Below, piece after piece: positions 32,210 through 43,806 of a stretch of 64,000 nucleotides of DNA (within the stretch, counting starts at the first letter, position 1; each line of letters starts with the position of its first letter). The position numbers and the translations under genes are program-made. The stretch comes from Antedon mediterranea (Eukaryota; Echinodermata; Crinoidea; Comatulida; Antedonidae). The stretch lies in assembly GCF_964355755.1 (NCBI RefSeq), contig NC_092670.1:10105201-10169200 (forward strand), given 5' to 3'. The notes under the pieces were generated by a model. The model saw only the letters and a list, made by a program, of their open reading frames with translations. It was not told where the DNA came from and did not search any database.

Positions 32210-33832
32210 CAAACAAAGGCGAGCAGTAAAATATGAAATAGAGGATGTTAATTCATCCAACAATGAAGAAGGTAAATTCTATTTGTTTTAATGATAGGTC
32301 TAGCCTAGGCCCCTAGCTAGTAGGCCTAGTAATTAGTTCATATCATATCTGCCTTGCTAAAAAAAGCCTAGCTAGGTAGGTTGGCGGTGGGTAGTCTACA
32401 AAGTTTATTTTTTTAATATGTATTAAGCCTACGTAGAGTAGGCTAGGCCTAGTATATAATTTTTTTTAAATATCTGGGCCAACAAAAATGAACCCATAAT
32501 TACAATATGAATTAGGCCTAGCTAGGGTGGCCCCAGTATTATTGTGTAGTGGACCTAGTTTGATGGTAGGCCTACCTCCATCTTGGGAAAAAACATTTGC
32601 ATTTTATTATTCAATGTGGTAATGCATGCAAACCTTGGCTTGGTAGCCTCAGGCAAGGAGAGAATAGACCAACCTGATGCTTTATGTTGTTATTTGAGAC
32701 ATATTATTTGAATTATTGTACTGCAATATTAAATAGTGTATAGATGAACTGATTATATTATTATATTTATTACACAAACATTTAGAATCATAAATATTAA
32801 TTAGTATTCTTTTTTTTTACTGAAGAATTTCAAGGATTAGAGTCAACAGAAGAGTCAACAGCAGAACCTGTTACTAAACGAAGGAGAGTTCTGCGATCAC
32901 ATGTAGCAATTACACAAACTGCATAAAAAATGCTGAACGAAGTCGAAGAGCAGCCATCGGCTCACAAACAATTAAAATACCAAAAGCCGAACAGCAAATT
33001 CCAGAACAGTTGAAAACATTTTTATCTGCATCTGCTAATCAAGTTCTTCTTTCAGATATGAAGCATGTGTGAAGCAGATCACCTCAAGGGAATAAATGTA
33101 TTCATAACATCATCATTATTATGCCATTCTATTTCAGAATCAAATGGAAAAGTTTTAATCAAGAAGAGGCAGACACCAGAATGTTTCTGTATGCGAAGTA
33201 TGCTGCACACCATGGTGGTAAAGATATTGTTACAATCAGCCCTGACACTGATGATGTTTTTATTATTGGATTGGCATTTTGCAAAAGTCTGCATGGCTCT
33301 CACCTATATTTCAATACTGGAAAAGATGCTAATCTCCGAACAATTCATCTGCAGGCTATTCAGGAACATATTGGAAATGATGTTTCAAATGCATTAATTA
33401 GACTACATTGCTTCACAGGATGCGATTCAGTCAGCGCTTTTTTTGGGAACGGTAAAGTGAAGGCAATGAAACTCGTAATGGAAAACTCTAATTTATGCAT
33501 TCTTTTTATTGGGCAATTCTACCAGCGAACTTTCAGATGAATTACTTTGTGATCTAGAAACATTTGTATGTAGGCTGTATGGTCAGCAACCTGCTCTACA
33601 CAGCATTCTCGAATTGTCATCCTGGTCATGTAAAAAGTCAAAATGCAATGAAGGGGTTGCAAATGAAAAATGCTGTGTATCCTTAGGATTCTCTTGTACA
33701 GAATTATGCTCCTGCAAAAACTGTAACAATCTTCTTCATACATCAGATGTTTGAAATTGATGGAGATGATAGCGATGATGAGGAAGAGGGAGATGAATTT
33801 GAGCAGGAAGAACTTTTTAGTGTAGTTTAAGT
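32210..33832 (+). pseudogene. PIN/FEN1-XPG-like nuclease family protein with Cys-rich tail, broken
   Basis: A first exon (about 32210-32271, acidic) joins via GTAAAT and a T-rich acceptor at about 32824 to a segment with a KRRR basic patch that soon hits a stop. The main block (33150-33510) has QEEADTRMFLYAKYAA, ISPDTDDVFIIG and FTGCDSVSAFFGNGK. This is a signature seen in many uncharacterised invertebrate proteins, and its acidic residues recall PIN/XPG-I nucleases. After a frameshift near 33505, ELSDELLCDLETFVCRLYG and a Cys-rich module (CSCKNC near 33710-33722) follow, then an acidic tail ending at TAA 33828-33830. The SPDTD motif has an extra Asp. The N-terminal part of the family is missing. 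Probably carried by transposon G. Confidence 0.55.
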
Positions 33833-33889
33833 GTAATTTATGGTTTACAAATGTTCATTTTACTTGGTCTACATGATTTTAATGTAATA

Positions 33890-34390
33890 GGCCTATAATA
33901 TGTGAATTTAGGTTAAACTATTTTGTAACTTAACTATTTTGTAACGTAACGGATGAACCATGAGAAAGTATAAATAAAGAACCCATGAGATGATAAGCAA
34001 TATTAAGACACAGGAGTATTATAAGAAACTTTCTACTTTGATGTTTACAATACATTAATATGCCTATAATATGTAAATTTATATTAAACTATTTTGTAAC
34101 TTAACTATTTTGTAACGTAACGGATGAACCATGAGAAAGTATAAAATAAAAACCCATGAGATGATAAGCGATATTAAGACACAGGAGTATTATAAGAAAC
34201 TTTCTACTTTAATGTTTACATTTTTTTCTATAGTTTGGTGTACATGTAAATTTATATTAAACTGTTTTGTAACTTAACTACAGTATTTTGTAACGTAACG
34301 GATGAACCATGAGAAAGTATAAAATAAAGAACCCATGAGATGATAAGCAATATTAAGAAACAGGAGTATTATAAGAAACTTTGCTGTAAT
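33890..34390. repeat. Triplicated ~170-bp tandem repeat
   Basis: The words TTTTGTAACGTAACGGATGA, CATGAGATGATAAGC and ACAGGAGTATTATAAGAAAC occur three times, at about 33895, 34070 and 34245, inside transposon G and downstream of its pseudogene. Confidence 0.8.
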
Positions 34391-35011
34391 AATTTCATTT
34401 ATTTGTTACTAATTGATTATAATTCTATGTTATACATCTACAATGAAAACAATAATGCAACATTTGATTTATTACTAATTGATTATAATTCTATGTTATG
34501 CATCCAATGAAAACAAAAAGTTGCAATTATATAGGAGAGATAATATTAATAAATATTTTGTGACAGCATAGTCATGAATTATAAAGATTGAAAATGCATC
34601 TTCTTTTCAGTGTGCTTAAATAAATATTAATTAAGGTTTACTAACAGATACATTTCTTACAAGGACTACAATATTAATGTCAAAATTATGATAAAAATAT
34701 TGCATGTTAAATGTGAAAGAAAGATACAGTATAAGTTATTCCAATGGAACGATTGTATTTTATCCAGTAATAACACTAACAGAAAATATACAAAATAGAG
34801 GGCGCTATTTCTATGTATTTCTTTATGTTGAGAAATTCGATTTTTTTACACCTAAAATTACACTTATTGCGTAACTTTTGAAAGCGGGACCGGCTGAATT
34901 TGTGTTAATCTAATTATTAACTATAAACTGTGTGAATATCTTCCTCCCCCCCGTTAGGAGATCACGAAATTCGTTTTCTAGGCCTCTTTTTGGCTCATGC
35001 CCCATAGCCTA

Positions 35012-35863
35012 CTTACAGCTACTTCACGGAGCACACACCTCACAGCCACTTCCTCAGAAGCAGACCTACACACCTCACATCTCACCAACAGCATCACCTA
35101 ATCCCCTGTTCCTTATCCTTATACTTATAGTTGTATATTATATTGTATCAAGTATTATTGAATAAACAATATATGTGTTACTGCAGTCAAGCGAGTAAGA
35201 GTCTTCATTAGAAGTCAAAAACCTCATAACACTATATTACACTACGTGAACATTTTCATTAAACCAACGTTTGTTGCACAACTACATATGTACATGCATC
35301 TGCTGTCCAAGTTACAACATTACTGCTATCGCCGTTTTTGAGATCTGCGACCAACAAAAAATGAGCAGAAAAAATGAAATTTTTGACAATAACAATAGGC
35401 TATCACTCTACAGAGAGCGATAGCGTAATAAATACAAATACTACTTACTAATGTCCACTTCCACAGGGACAGAAAAATAATTATTTTTGCTTTCAATTAC
35501 AGTTTTTCATGTAAATTTATTTTTTTTTAAATACGGTAAACAAACATTCTACAAAAGTTTGTCCACTTATTTTTAAAAGGACATCCATGACTTAAATAGT
35601 CTTCTCGTGGAAGACAGCTAGCCAACACAAATGGAATCCATTGAAAGATACGATCTTGGTAGAGCAAATACAATAGCCGGTGTAATTGCACATTGAGCCA
35701 CTTAAAAAAATAGAAAGAACCCGGTCAAAGATCCCTCAAACCACACCTGAATGAAAGTTGAAGAAAGATTCCTCATTGTATTTACTATACAGTAACCACT
35801 GCGCAGATAGTAATGTTACATACCGCAATGAATCATAATTTTTTTACTATGATGACATCTTTA

Positions 35864-35867
<4 letters not shown>
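35012..35867. other. Intergenic DNA and the start of a dispersed repeat
   Basis: No gene is supported. From about 35720 the text (for example CATACCGCAATGAATCATAA) matches 46790-46870 and 51420-51510, marking another copy of the ~1-kb dispersed repeat. Confidence 0.45.

Positions 35868-35949
<82 letters not shown>
35868..35949. repeat. (AT)n microsatellite
   Basis: Uninterrupted AT dinucleotides for about 80 bases. Shorter tracts at 35979-35996 and 36318-36352 flank a ~320-bp insert. Confidence 0.9.
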
Positions 35950-35950
<1 letters not shown>

Positions 35951-35952
<2 letters not shown>

Positions 35953-36315
35953 TCTTTAAAATGTTCATATATTAAAGATATATATATATATATATATTCC
36001 AAAATTGTTTATATCTCTACCAAGCTACCTTCTTTGTTTTCCACTCTTATTCAGACTCCACCCTGGCTCCCTTTGTTATATTTCTTTTATTCATGTCCAC
36101 CCAGGCAGCACTTGCCAGCTTTATACTATGACGTTATCCAAATTCCTTCACTTGCACTGATGAAGGGCTAGTGTTGCCCGAAAGCTCTGCTAACTTTTCT
36201 GGCTGTTTACTTTATCGTTTTGATTTAGCTTTTCGCTTTTTATTTTTGTATCTCCATTGAGATCCAGCCACTGATACCCACAGCATTGTCATTTTTCTCA
36301 GTAATTTGCCTTTGG

Positions 36316-36355
<40 letters not shown>

Positions 36356-36380
36356 TTAATATATGAACATTTTAAAGAAG
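35951..36380. repeat. Segment between inverted repeats, with hammerhead-like core
   Basis: TTCTTTAAAATGTTCATATA near 35952 is repeated inverted near 36361-36380, with AT tracts inside. The enclosed sequence has CTGATGA at 36157-36163, a GGGC/GCCC stem and GAAA at 36180-36183. This is the catalytic-core order of a hammerhead ribozyme, like those known in Penelope-like element ends. The outer stem I is not convincing, so the ribozyme is probably degenerate. Confidence 0.4.
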
Positions 36381-36880
36381 GTTAATGTTAATTTTGTTAT
36401 TTCGGTCTTGATTGTCGAAATTAATGTTTTAAAATTTAATATGCAATTAATTAATGATTTAATCAACATTTTTTTTCTTAATTTCATAATAAATCACAAA
36501 TATGATACATACAGTTTATGAAAATGCAAAATAGGAGTTCTCGAACATTCGGACGACCTATGTTAATTTTAAAATTTAGCATCTTTTCACCATTTTCTTA
36601 ACTTACACTTGCGTAGCCTGTCACTTTTGACGTGCTTGTATAACGTAGTTTTAAGTTGAAAATAAAATATGATGAAATTATTAAAGAAAGGTTGTAAAAC
36701 AGAAATCGGGCAAAAAGAGTGCGTATGAACGCTTAACGCGCAGTGCGCGTGCAAAAATCTGAGCACTCATAGCAATTCTTTAACCGCTTAAAATTGCCTG
36801 AAACTTATTGTAATTACATCAAAAATAAATTTTAAGCACGCATACGCATGCGTTATATGCGCTACAATTGTCTCAATACA
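36381..36880. repeat. Dispersed repeat, right half
   Basis: The GCGTAGCCTGTCACTTTTGA word and the GCGCAGTGCGCGTGC region match 22100-22340, and the first half matches 46930-47220 and 51540-51850. Confidence 0.55.
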
Positions 36881-37062
36881 CTTCTGAGCGTTTAGCTGGC
36901 TTTAACCATGTGGTTTTCTACCTCGAGCATAACCTTATTGGCTATATGGCAGTATTCAAGTAATTAAAATGTTGAATAGCATTTAATCCGATTTACATTT
37001 AGGTAAAACTTAGGGTTCCAAGCATCATACAATAAGAAGATCGTTACGAATGTTATGAGGTA

Positions 37063-40000
37063 TCTATATATAAATTTACGTAAGGGAAAAATTCGGTAAA
37101 TCGCGCCTTACTTCTAGAATGTTTACTCGATGGTATATAAAGTTGGTTCGTACTTTCGATACTGATTTTAACCACCTGATGTAACCCTGTTTACTAATTA
37201 AATGGAGTTCGATAATTAGTTATTGACGATTAAAACGAATTTACGTTCAACGATTTGCCCCAAATAGGGGTGTTTTCCGATCGTGGTATACACTGTCCAA
37301 TGCATGTATATCTTGAAAAATACCCGCATACAATAATACGAGGATGCTTCGCATTTTCCTATCTCCTCCTACGATAATTGTTTTTAATGGATGAAAACCG
37401 GTTGAACAGCTCGAGTACAGCATCATAATGTTGAAGACAGACCTATTTTCTTAAAAACATACTATTTTGATAGATTTAATATACATTTATACAAATGTAT
37501 TGATTTCCGATGAATGGAACATTCCAATAATAAATCTTTGCTTTAACACAAGTACCACCAGCTGTAGGTAAATGTATTGGCCCTTGGGGAATTAACCTAA
37601 AACCTATATATAGATAAGTATTGCAATACTTGGACATTACTGTAAATACGTATTAACATTTGTGGTCGCCATTGAATTTACTGTGAGTGTGGGTACTGTT
37701 AGATGTATAACACAATCATGTACAAATAAACGTATTACTGTGAGTGTAGGCCCTACTGTTAATATATAGAACGTACAATATACAAATAAACTGTAGTACT
37801 GACAGTTGCTTCTCAACGTTTGTATTAATTAATAATTACAAAGAATATAAACGTTGTAGTGGTACGTGTATCGTTACATGTACTATGCTATTTCAATCGA
37901 CTATGACAGTGACAGTTTTAACAAAGTATTAAGTTGCAAATGTGTTACTGTATCAAGTGGTATATTATTTATAGGCCTGTGAGTAGGCCCTACTGTTATA
38001 TAAAACGTACAATATACAAATAAACTGTACTACTGACAGTTGCTTCTCAACGTTTGTATTAATTAATAATTACAAAGAATATAAACGTTGTAGTGGTACG
38101 TGTATCGTTACATGTACATGCTATTTCAATGGACTATAAGAGTGACAGTTTTAATAAAGTATTAAATCGCAAATGTGTTACTGTATCAAGTGGTATATTA
38201 TTTATAGGCCTATCAAAGTGAAAAACATATTTTGTTACTGAGTAGATAAATAATATATTAAAACATTGTTCTTCTTTGTACCCATATCATCTTCCCCATC
38301 CCTCAAAACTAATGTTACACACAAAACACAAATTGGGTTTGTTTAAATGAGTCCAAATAACAAATTTGGACTCATTTTGTGACAAGTTTCTCTTTCGGAA
38401 GTAATTCCCAGTGTGCTAATTTCAGTTTAATACATAAATCATCGTGTCTATTTATTCGTTTCTGTAAACAATAATAACTATTATCGTCCTGCAGTACGTA
38501 CATTAAAATTTATTGGCCCTTGGGGAATTAACCTAAAACCTATATCTATATATAAATTTACGTAAGGGCAAAATTCGGTAAATCGCGCGTTATTTCTAGA
38601 ATGTTTACTCGATGGTATATAAAGTTGGTTATAATCTCGGTACTGATTTTAACCACCTGATGTAACCCTGTTTACTAATTAAATTTAGTTAGATAATTAG
38701 TTATTGACAATTAAAACGAATTTAGGTTCAACCATTTGCCCCAAATAGGGGTGTTTTCCGATCGTGGTATACACTGTCTAATGGATGTCCTCATGAAAAA
38801 TACCTGTACACAATAATACGAGGATACTTCGTATTTTCCTATCTCCTCCTACGATAATTGTTTTTAATAGCTGAAAACCGGTTGAACAGCTCGAGTACAG
38901 CATCATAATGTTGAAGACAGGCCGATTTTCTTTAAAAAATACTATTTTGATAGATTTAATATACGTTTATACAAATGTATTGATTTGCAATGAATGGAAC
39001 ATTCCAAATTATTTGGTTTAACCATGCTTGCATACCTCCATGATTTAACACAAGTAGGTCAATTTATGGGCCCTTTGAGAATAAACATAAATAGTATTGT
39101 AAAGCTATACAATACTGTAAATAGGTATTAACCACTTTTGATAGCCATTTGAATCGCAAATTTCTTATTGTGTGTGTTGGTAGGCCTACTGTTTATTATA
39201 ATATAAACAAATATACTAATAAACTTTATTACTGTGAGTGTGGGTAGCCCCTTCTTTTAGATTATAAACACATAATAATAGGCCTATAATACTTTATTAC
39301 TGACAGTTGCTTCTCAACGTTTGTATTAATTAATAATTACAAAAAAATATAAACGTCGTGGTGGTGTATCGTTACATGTACTTTACTATTTCAATCGACT
39401 ATGACAGTGACAATTTTAACAGTTATTAAATCGGAAATGTTTTACTCTATTTAGGTTTATATTATTTATAGGCCTATTAAAAAAAAACCCAACCCTCAAT
39501 AATGTTAGATACAAAATACAAATTGGGTTTGTTTAAATGAGTCCAAATCAAACATTTGGACTCATTTTGTGAGAAGTTTCTCTTTTGGAAGTAATTCGCA
39601 GGGTGCTAATTTTGGTTGACTACAAAAATACATAAATAAATGTTTTATAGTCATGCGGTACGTAGGCCTACATTTTGAAATCGCCAGTTTTTTTACGCTG
39701 AAATTACTATGTATTCGAGAACCATATGTGGGCACGACCTAGATGGTACGCGAGCGAAGCGAGCGTACCATCTAGTATAGATAAGTATTGCAATACTTGG
39801 ACATTACTGTAAATACGTATTAACATTTGTGGTCGCCATTGAATTTACTGTGAGTGTGGGTACTGTTAGATGTATAACACAATCATGTACAAATAAACGT
39901 ATTACTGTGAGTGTAGGCTCTACTGTTATATAGAACGTACAATATACAAATAAACTGTAGTACTGACAGTTGCTTCTCAACGTTTGTATTAATTAATAAT

Positions 40001-40766
40001 TACAAAGAATATAAACGTTGTAGTGGTACATGTATCGTTGCATGTACTATGCTATTTCAATCGACTATGACAGTGACAGTTTTAACAAAGTATTAAGTCG
40101 CAAATGTGTTACTGTATCAAGTGGTATATTATTTATAGGCCTGTGAGTAGGCCCTACTGTTATATAAAACGTACAATATACAAATAAACTGTACTACTGA
40201 CAGTTGCTTCTCAACGTTTGTATTAATTAATAATTACAAAGAATATAAACGTTGTAGTGGTACGTGTATCGTTACATGTACATGCTATTTCAATGGACTA
40301 TAACAGTGACAGTTTTAACAAAGTATTAAATCGCAAATGTGTTACTGTATCAAGTGGTATATTATTTATAGGCCTATCAAAGTGAAAAACATATTTCGTT
40401 ACTGAGTAGATAAATAATATATTAAAACATTGTTCTTCTTTGTACCCATATCCTCTTCCCCATCCCTCAAAACTAATGTTACACACAAAACACAAATTGG
40501 GTTTGTTTAAATGAGTCCAAATAACAAATTTGGACTCATTTTGTGACAAGTTTCTCTTTCGGAAGTAATTCCCAGTGTGCTAATTTCAGTTTAATACATA
40601 AATCATCGTGTCTATTTATTCGTTTCTGTAAACAATAATAACTATTATCGTCCTGCAGTACGTACATTAAAAAAAGCATTTTTTTACGCTGAAATTACTG
40701 TGTACTCGAGAACCATCTGTGGGCACGACCTAGATGGTCCGCGAGCTTAGCGAGCGTACCACCTAG
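37063..40766 (+). mobile_element. Non-autonomous Helitron, outer copy with internal tandem duplication
   Basis: It starts TCTATATATAAATTTACG after A37062 and ends ACGAGCGTACC-type hairpin plus CTAG at 40763-40766 before T. The interior has two ~900-bp direct copies (37609-38544 and 39776-about 40673). Each copy itself contains a ~230-bp duplication around GACAGTTGCTTCTCAACG. A second Helitron (38545-39775) lies exactly between the two copies. No protein-coding capacity. Confidence 0.7.
38545..39775 (+). mobile_element. Non-autonomous Helitron nested in the outer copy
   Basis: It starts TCTATATATAAATTTACG after A38544. It ends with the hairpin GGTACGCGAGCGAAGCGAGC continuing to GTACC, then CTAG at 39772-39775 before T. 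The surrounding text, CCTATA on the left and TATAGATAAG on the right, is found joined at 37603-37618, which serves as an empty-site reference. Confidence 0.78.
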
Positions 40767-41220
40767 TTTTAAAAATTTATATTATATAATATAAAAAAAA
40801 TTTAATTTCAAATATTATCATTATTATTACTTACTGGTTTTAGTAGAGTTCTTTCAAGTTCTGTCTGAATGTTTGTCTTTTCTTTAATTTAAATGTACAA
40901 TTACTGTATACAATGAAGTATAATGATCTCTATTGTTATTTAGGATGTGGAAAAAGATAATTATGTTATTATCTAAGTGCTATTAATTTTATGATGCCGT
41001 TCATTTGTGTTGATTATTATATTACTAAAAATATTACTCTAATTGAGCTCGGGTGAGGTCTCTATTCATATCATTACATCTGCAGCTTTATCAGTATTAT
41101 GAAAACCATTTTTGCCGGCATCCAGTTCTCTTACTAAATGTGGTACTTGGGCCGGTATTATTTCTTGCTCTCATTAATGCCGGCCCGATTGAAGATTCAA
41201 ATAATTTGTCGACCCACTCT
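40767..41220. other. Intergenic DNA
   Basis: No feature recognised apart from AT-rich text. The right end borders a LINE relic. Confidence 0.35.
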
Positions 41221-42040
41221 TGGTGAAGTTGTTCCCAGAAACTCTTTACCTATTACGTAGTCCCTTCTGGAAAATTTGAATGAATGGTGTTTGCTTAATT
41301 AAAAATGGCAAAAGATATACCAAATCCTTTAAAAATTATAGACAAATTTCCTTCCTTTACTAAATTATGCATTCCCAACTTTATGATTATTTGACAGCTA
41401 AGTTAAATATTCTGAATTAATATCATCAATATGATTTGCAAAGGTCACTCAACTGCTCATGCTGTCTTCTTAATAATACTTTTATTGAACATAGAGCAAT
41501 ATTAGCGTGAAAGCTCATATATATTGGTGTATATATCAAATAATTATTTGATTGAGAAATTTGTTTGATGTAATTAACCATTCTATTTTAAATAAGAAAA
41601 TGCGAAAATTATGGTATTAAAGGCACTCCTTTAAGCATTTGCTTCTTGAGTTAGTTGGATGGCAGAAACAATTTGTCTCTATCCAATCATTTAAATCATC
41701 GACCGAGGATATCACTTGTGGGTGTCTCCTCCCCCCAATTTTATTTTTACGTTAATGACCTGACTAATGTCAGTGAGAAGTTTAAGTGATATCCTTCTAT
41801 CCCTACTATTTTATTCATCTTCTTGTTGACATTTTATTTAATACTTTTAATTATGAATTGTCTAAATGTAATGACTGGTTTCTTTAAATTCTAAATTCTT
41901 ATAATATTTAGAAGCTCATGATGCTCTTGATTGACTAATAGAAATTCCTATGAACTTACACCAATATCAAAGAGAAGCTTAGAAACTGAACGTTGATGAA
42001 GTCAATGATGATTTAAGCATTTCTGACAAACAGATTGCAT
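41221..42040 (+). pseudogene. Decayed LINE reverse transcriptase (Jockey superfamily)
   Basis: Across several frames the RT landmarks appear in order on the plus strand: a FKNYRQISFLP-like block near 41320, LYDYLTAKLNILN near 41380, a GHSTAHAV-like block near 41445, KCENYGIKGTPLSICF near 41600, and DITCG followed by FYFYVNDLTNVS near 41710-41775. The GVPQGS motif is eroded. Stops are frequent. Confidence 0.55.
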
Positions 42041-42301
42041 CAGACCAAAATTGGTACCCACTTTTCATCATGCCTCTCCTCAAATGGTGGCAACTGTCAA
42101 GATCTTAGTTAGGCCAGATCCTTTTTATAATTTTTATCAACGACTAAAGGCCAACTCAAACAGCTGAATACCGACGAGACTTGAGATAGCGTCAGGCGCA
42201 GTATTTAGGTCGTCGCGATAACTTTAAACTTGTTTTATTTCTCCCACGTGGCCAAGTTATCATAAATTTCGTTAGGAGAGTAAACAGCACATGTTGAAAG
42301 C

Positions 42302-43798
42302 CGTATCCGGATATTCACCCCCTGGACATTTACCCCCCGGACAACTACCCCCCGGACAACCACCACCTGGACCACTACCCCCTTAGGACAACTACCCCTT
42401 TAGGACAACTACCCCCCGGACAAATACCCCCAGACAACTACCCCCTTAGGACAACAACCCCCTTAGGACAACTACCCCCTGGACAACTACCCCCCGGACA
42501 ATTACTCCCTAGGAACAATTACCCCCCGGACAATTACCACCCAGAAAACTATCCCTTTAGAACACCCTAACCACCCAGACCATTCAACAACCTGACTCTG
42601 CAACAGTGTATAATAGGAATTAATAACTATATTTTAATTCGTTACTTTGACGAATTACTATTCATTATTGTAAACAAAAGTAAAAGATTGAACATAAATA
42701 TAGCCTGGTATAAACTGAAGATTGTCACACATGATCATAGGATAGTCGAACGTATTATGTACTCCCTGTATTTACTGTAAAGACTGGGTTCGCTAATAAT
42801 AATAATAATTTTTGCGTCAGGACAATGCTTCGATAACCACTGGTCTTAAAAGAATTAATTTTTGTCTCAAATTTGTCATATATGTATTTTTGTACACTTG
42901 AAGAATAATATCACTTTTGATATTTGACCTCAATGTTCACTCACCGAATAAACGTCGATCTTTAAATAAATTCCCCTCAAATAAACGGTGACCATGTCAC
43001 TCCCATGAAACATCATATGGAATAATCGTCGTCTATTTCCATTAGATTATACCCCCTCCCATTGAATAAACAACTTTCTTCCAAAAATGTCCACCTAAAA
43101 ACCACCTAAACAATAAACAGCCCAGGCCGTTTTTTCAATAAATACGGTACTTTAAATCTAGCACATCTAGGGTCTAGCGTGCTGTTAAACAGAATAATCG
43201 GTTAAAAACGGGTGTTTCGAAACTAGAGACCCGAGACCAGAGACCAGAGACCCGAGACCCAATACGAAAAGGGAGACCTAAATATACGAAAGGGAGACCC
43301 ACGTACAAAAAGGGAGACCCCACTATACGAAAAGAGAGACCACATTATACGAAAAGGGAGACCCTAATATACGAAAAGGGAGACCCAAATATAGGTCTCC
43401 CTTTTCGTATTGGGTCTCGTGTCAGGTCTATGGTCTCGGGTCTCTAGTTTCGAAACACCCGTTAAAAACAGATGATTTCATTTTTACAGAAACCGGTCCT
43501 ATATATTTGTCTACTTTTGGAAGGGGGGGAGGGGGTAGTTGACCTGACCGGGGGGTAGTTGACCAGGGGGTAGTTAGCTGGGGGGTAGTTATCCTAAGGG
43601 GGTAGTTGTCCTAAGGGGGTGGTTGTCCGGGGGATAGTTGTCCGGGGGTTGTTATCCTAAGGGGGTAGTTGTCCTAAGGGGGTAGTTGTCCGGGGGGTAG
43701 TTGTCCGGGGGTAGTTGTCCTAAGGGGGTAGTTGTCCGGGTGGTAAACATCCGGGGGGGGGGGGGGTAACTGTCTAGGGGGTAGGTGTCCTAGAACCA
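42302..43798. mobile_element. Foldback element D (GGACAACTACCCCC word arrays)
   Basis: About 270 bp of GGACAACTACCCCC words lie at the left end (42315-42585), and about 280 bp of the inverse lie at the right end (43510-43790). TTGAAAGC is duplicated at 42294-42301 and 43799-43806. The unique centre has no ORF. Element C is inserted near the right array. Confidence 0.78.
43210..43460. mobile_element. Foldback element C (GAGACC word arrays)
   Basis: The ends are GGGTGTTTCGAAAC and its inverse, with words GAGACCC and TACGAAAAGGGAGACC between. GTTAAAAAC is duplicated at 43201-43209 and 43461-43469; it reads as 8 bp if one terminal base is counted with the element. The element is almost nothing but repeat words (251 bp) and is nested in element D. 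Confidence 0.78.
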
Positions 43799-43806
43799 TT
43801 GAAAGC

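Larger units (their letters stand above)
31598..35009. mobile_element. DNA transposon G carrying a PIN/XPG-like pseudogene
   Basis: Terminal inverted repeats begin GGCTATGGGGCATG on both sides, with a TA dinucleotide outside each (31596-31597 and 35010-35011). Further inverted matches lie inside: TTTCGTGAT near 31627 and 34950, and CCGGTCCCGCTT near 31706 (inverse near 34886-34897). The interior carries a spliced, decayed gene on the plus strand and a triplicated repeat. No classical transposase was recognised. The TA flanks may be a TA target duplication. Confidence 0.65.

Noticed and set aside
32985-33600. Functional nuclease gene
   Set aside because: The frame has an early stop, at least one frameshift near 33505, an altered SPDTD motif and a missing N-terminal region.
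42315-42585. Satellite DNA or telomere-like repeat
   Set aside because: The C-rich words are confined to one element with an inverse array and an 8-bp target duplication, so a foldback transposon explains them better.
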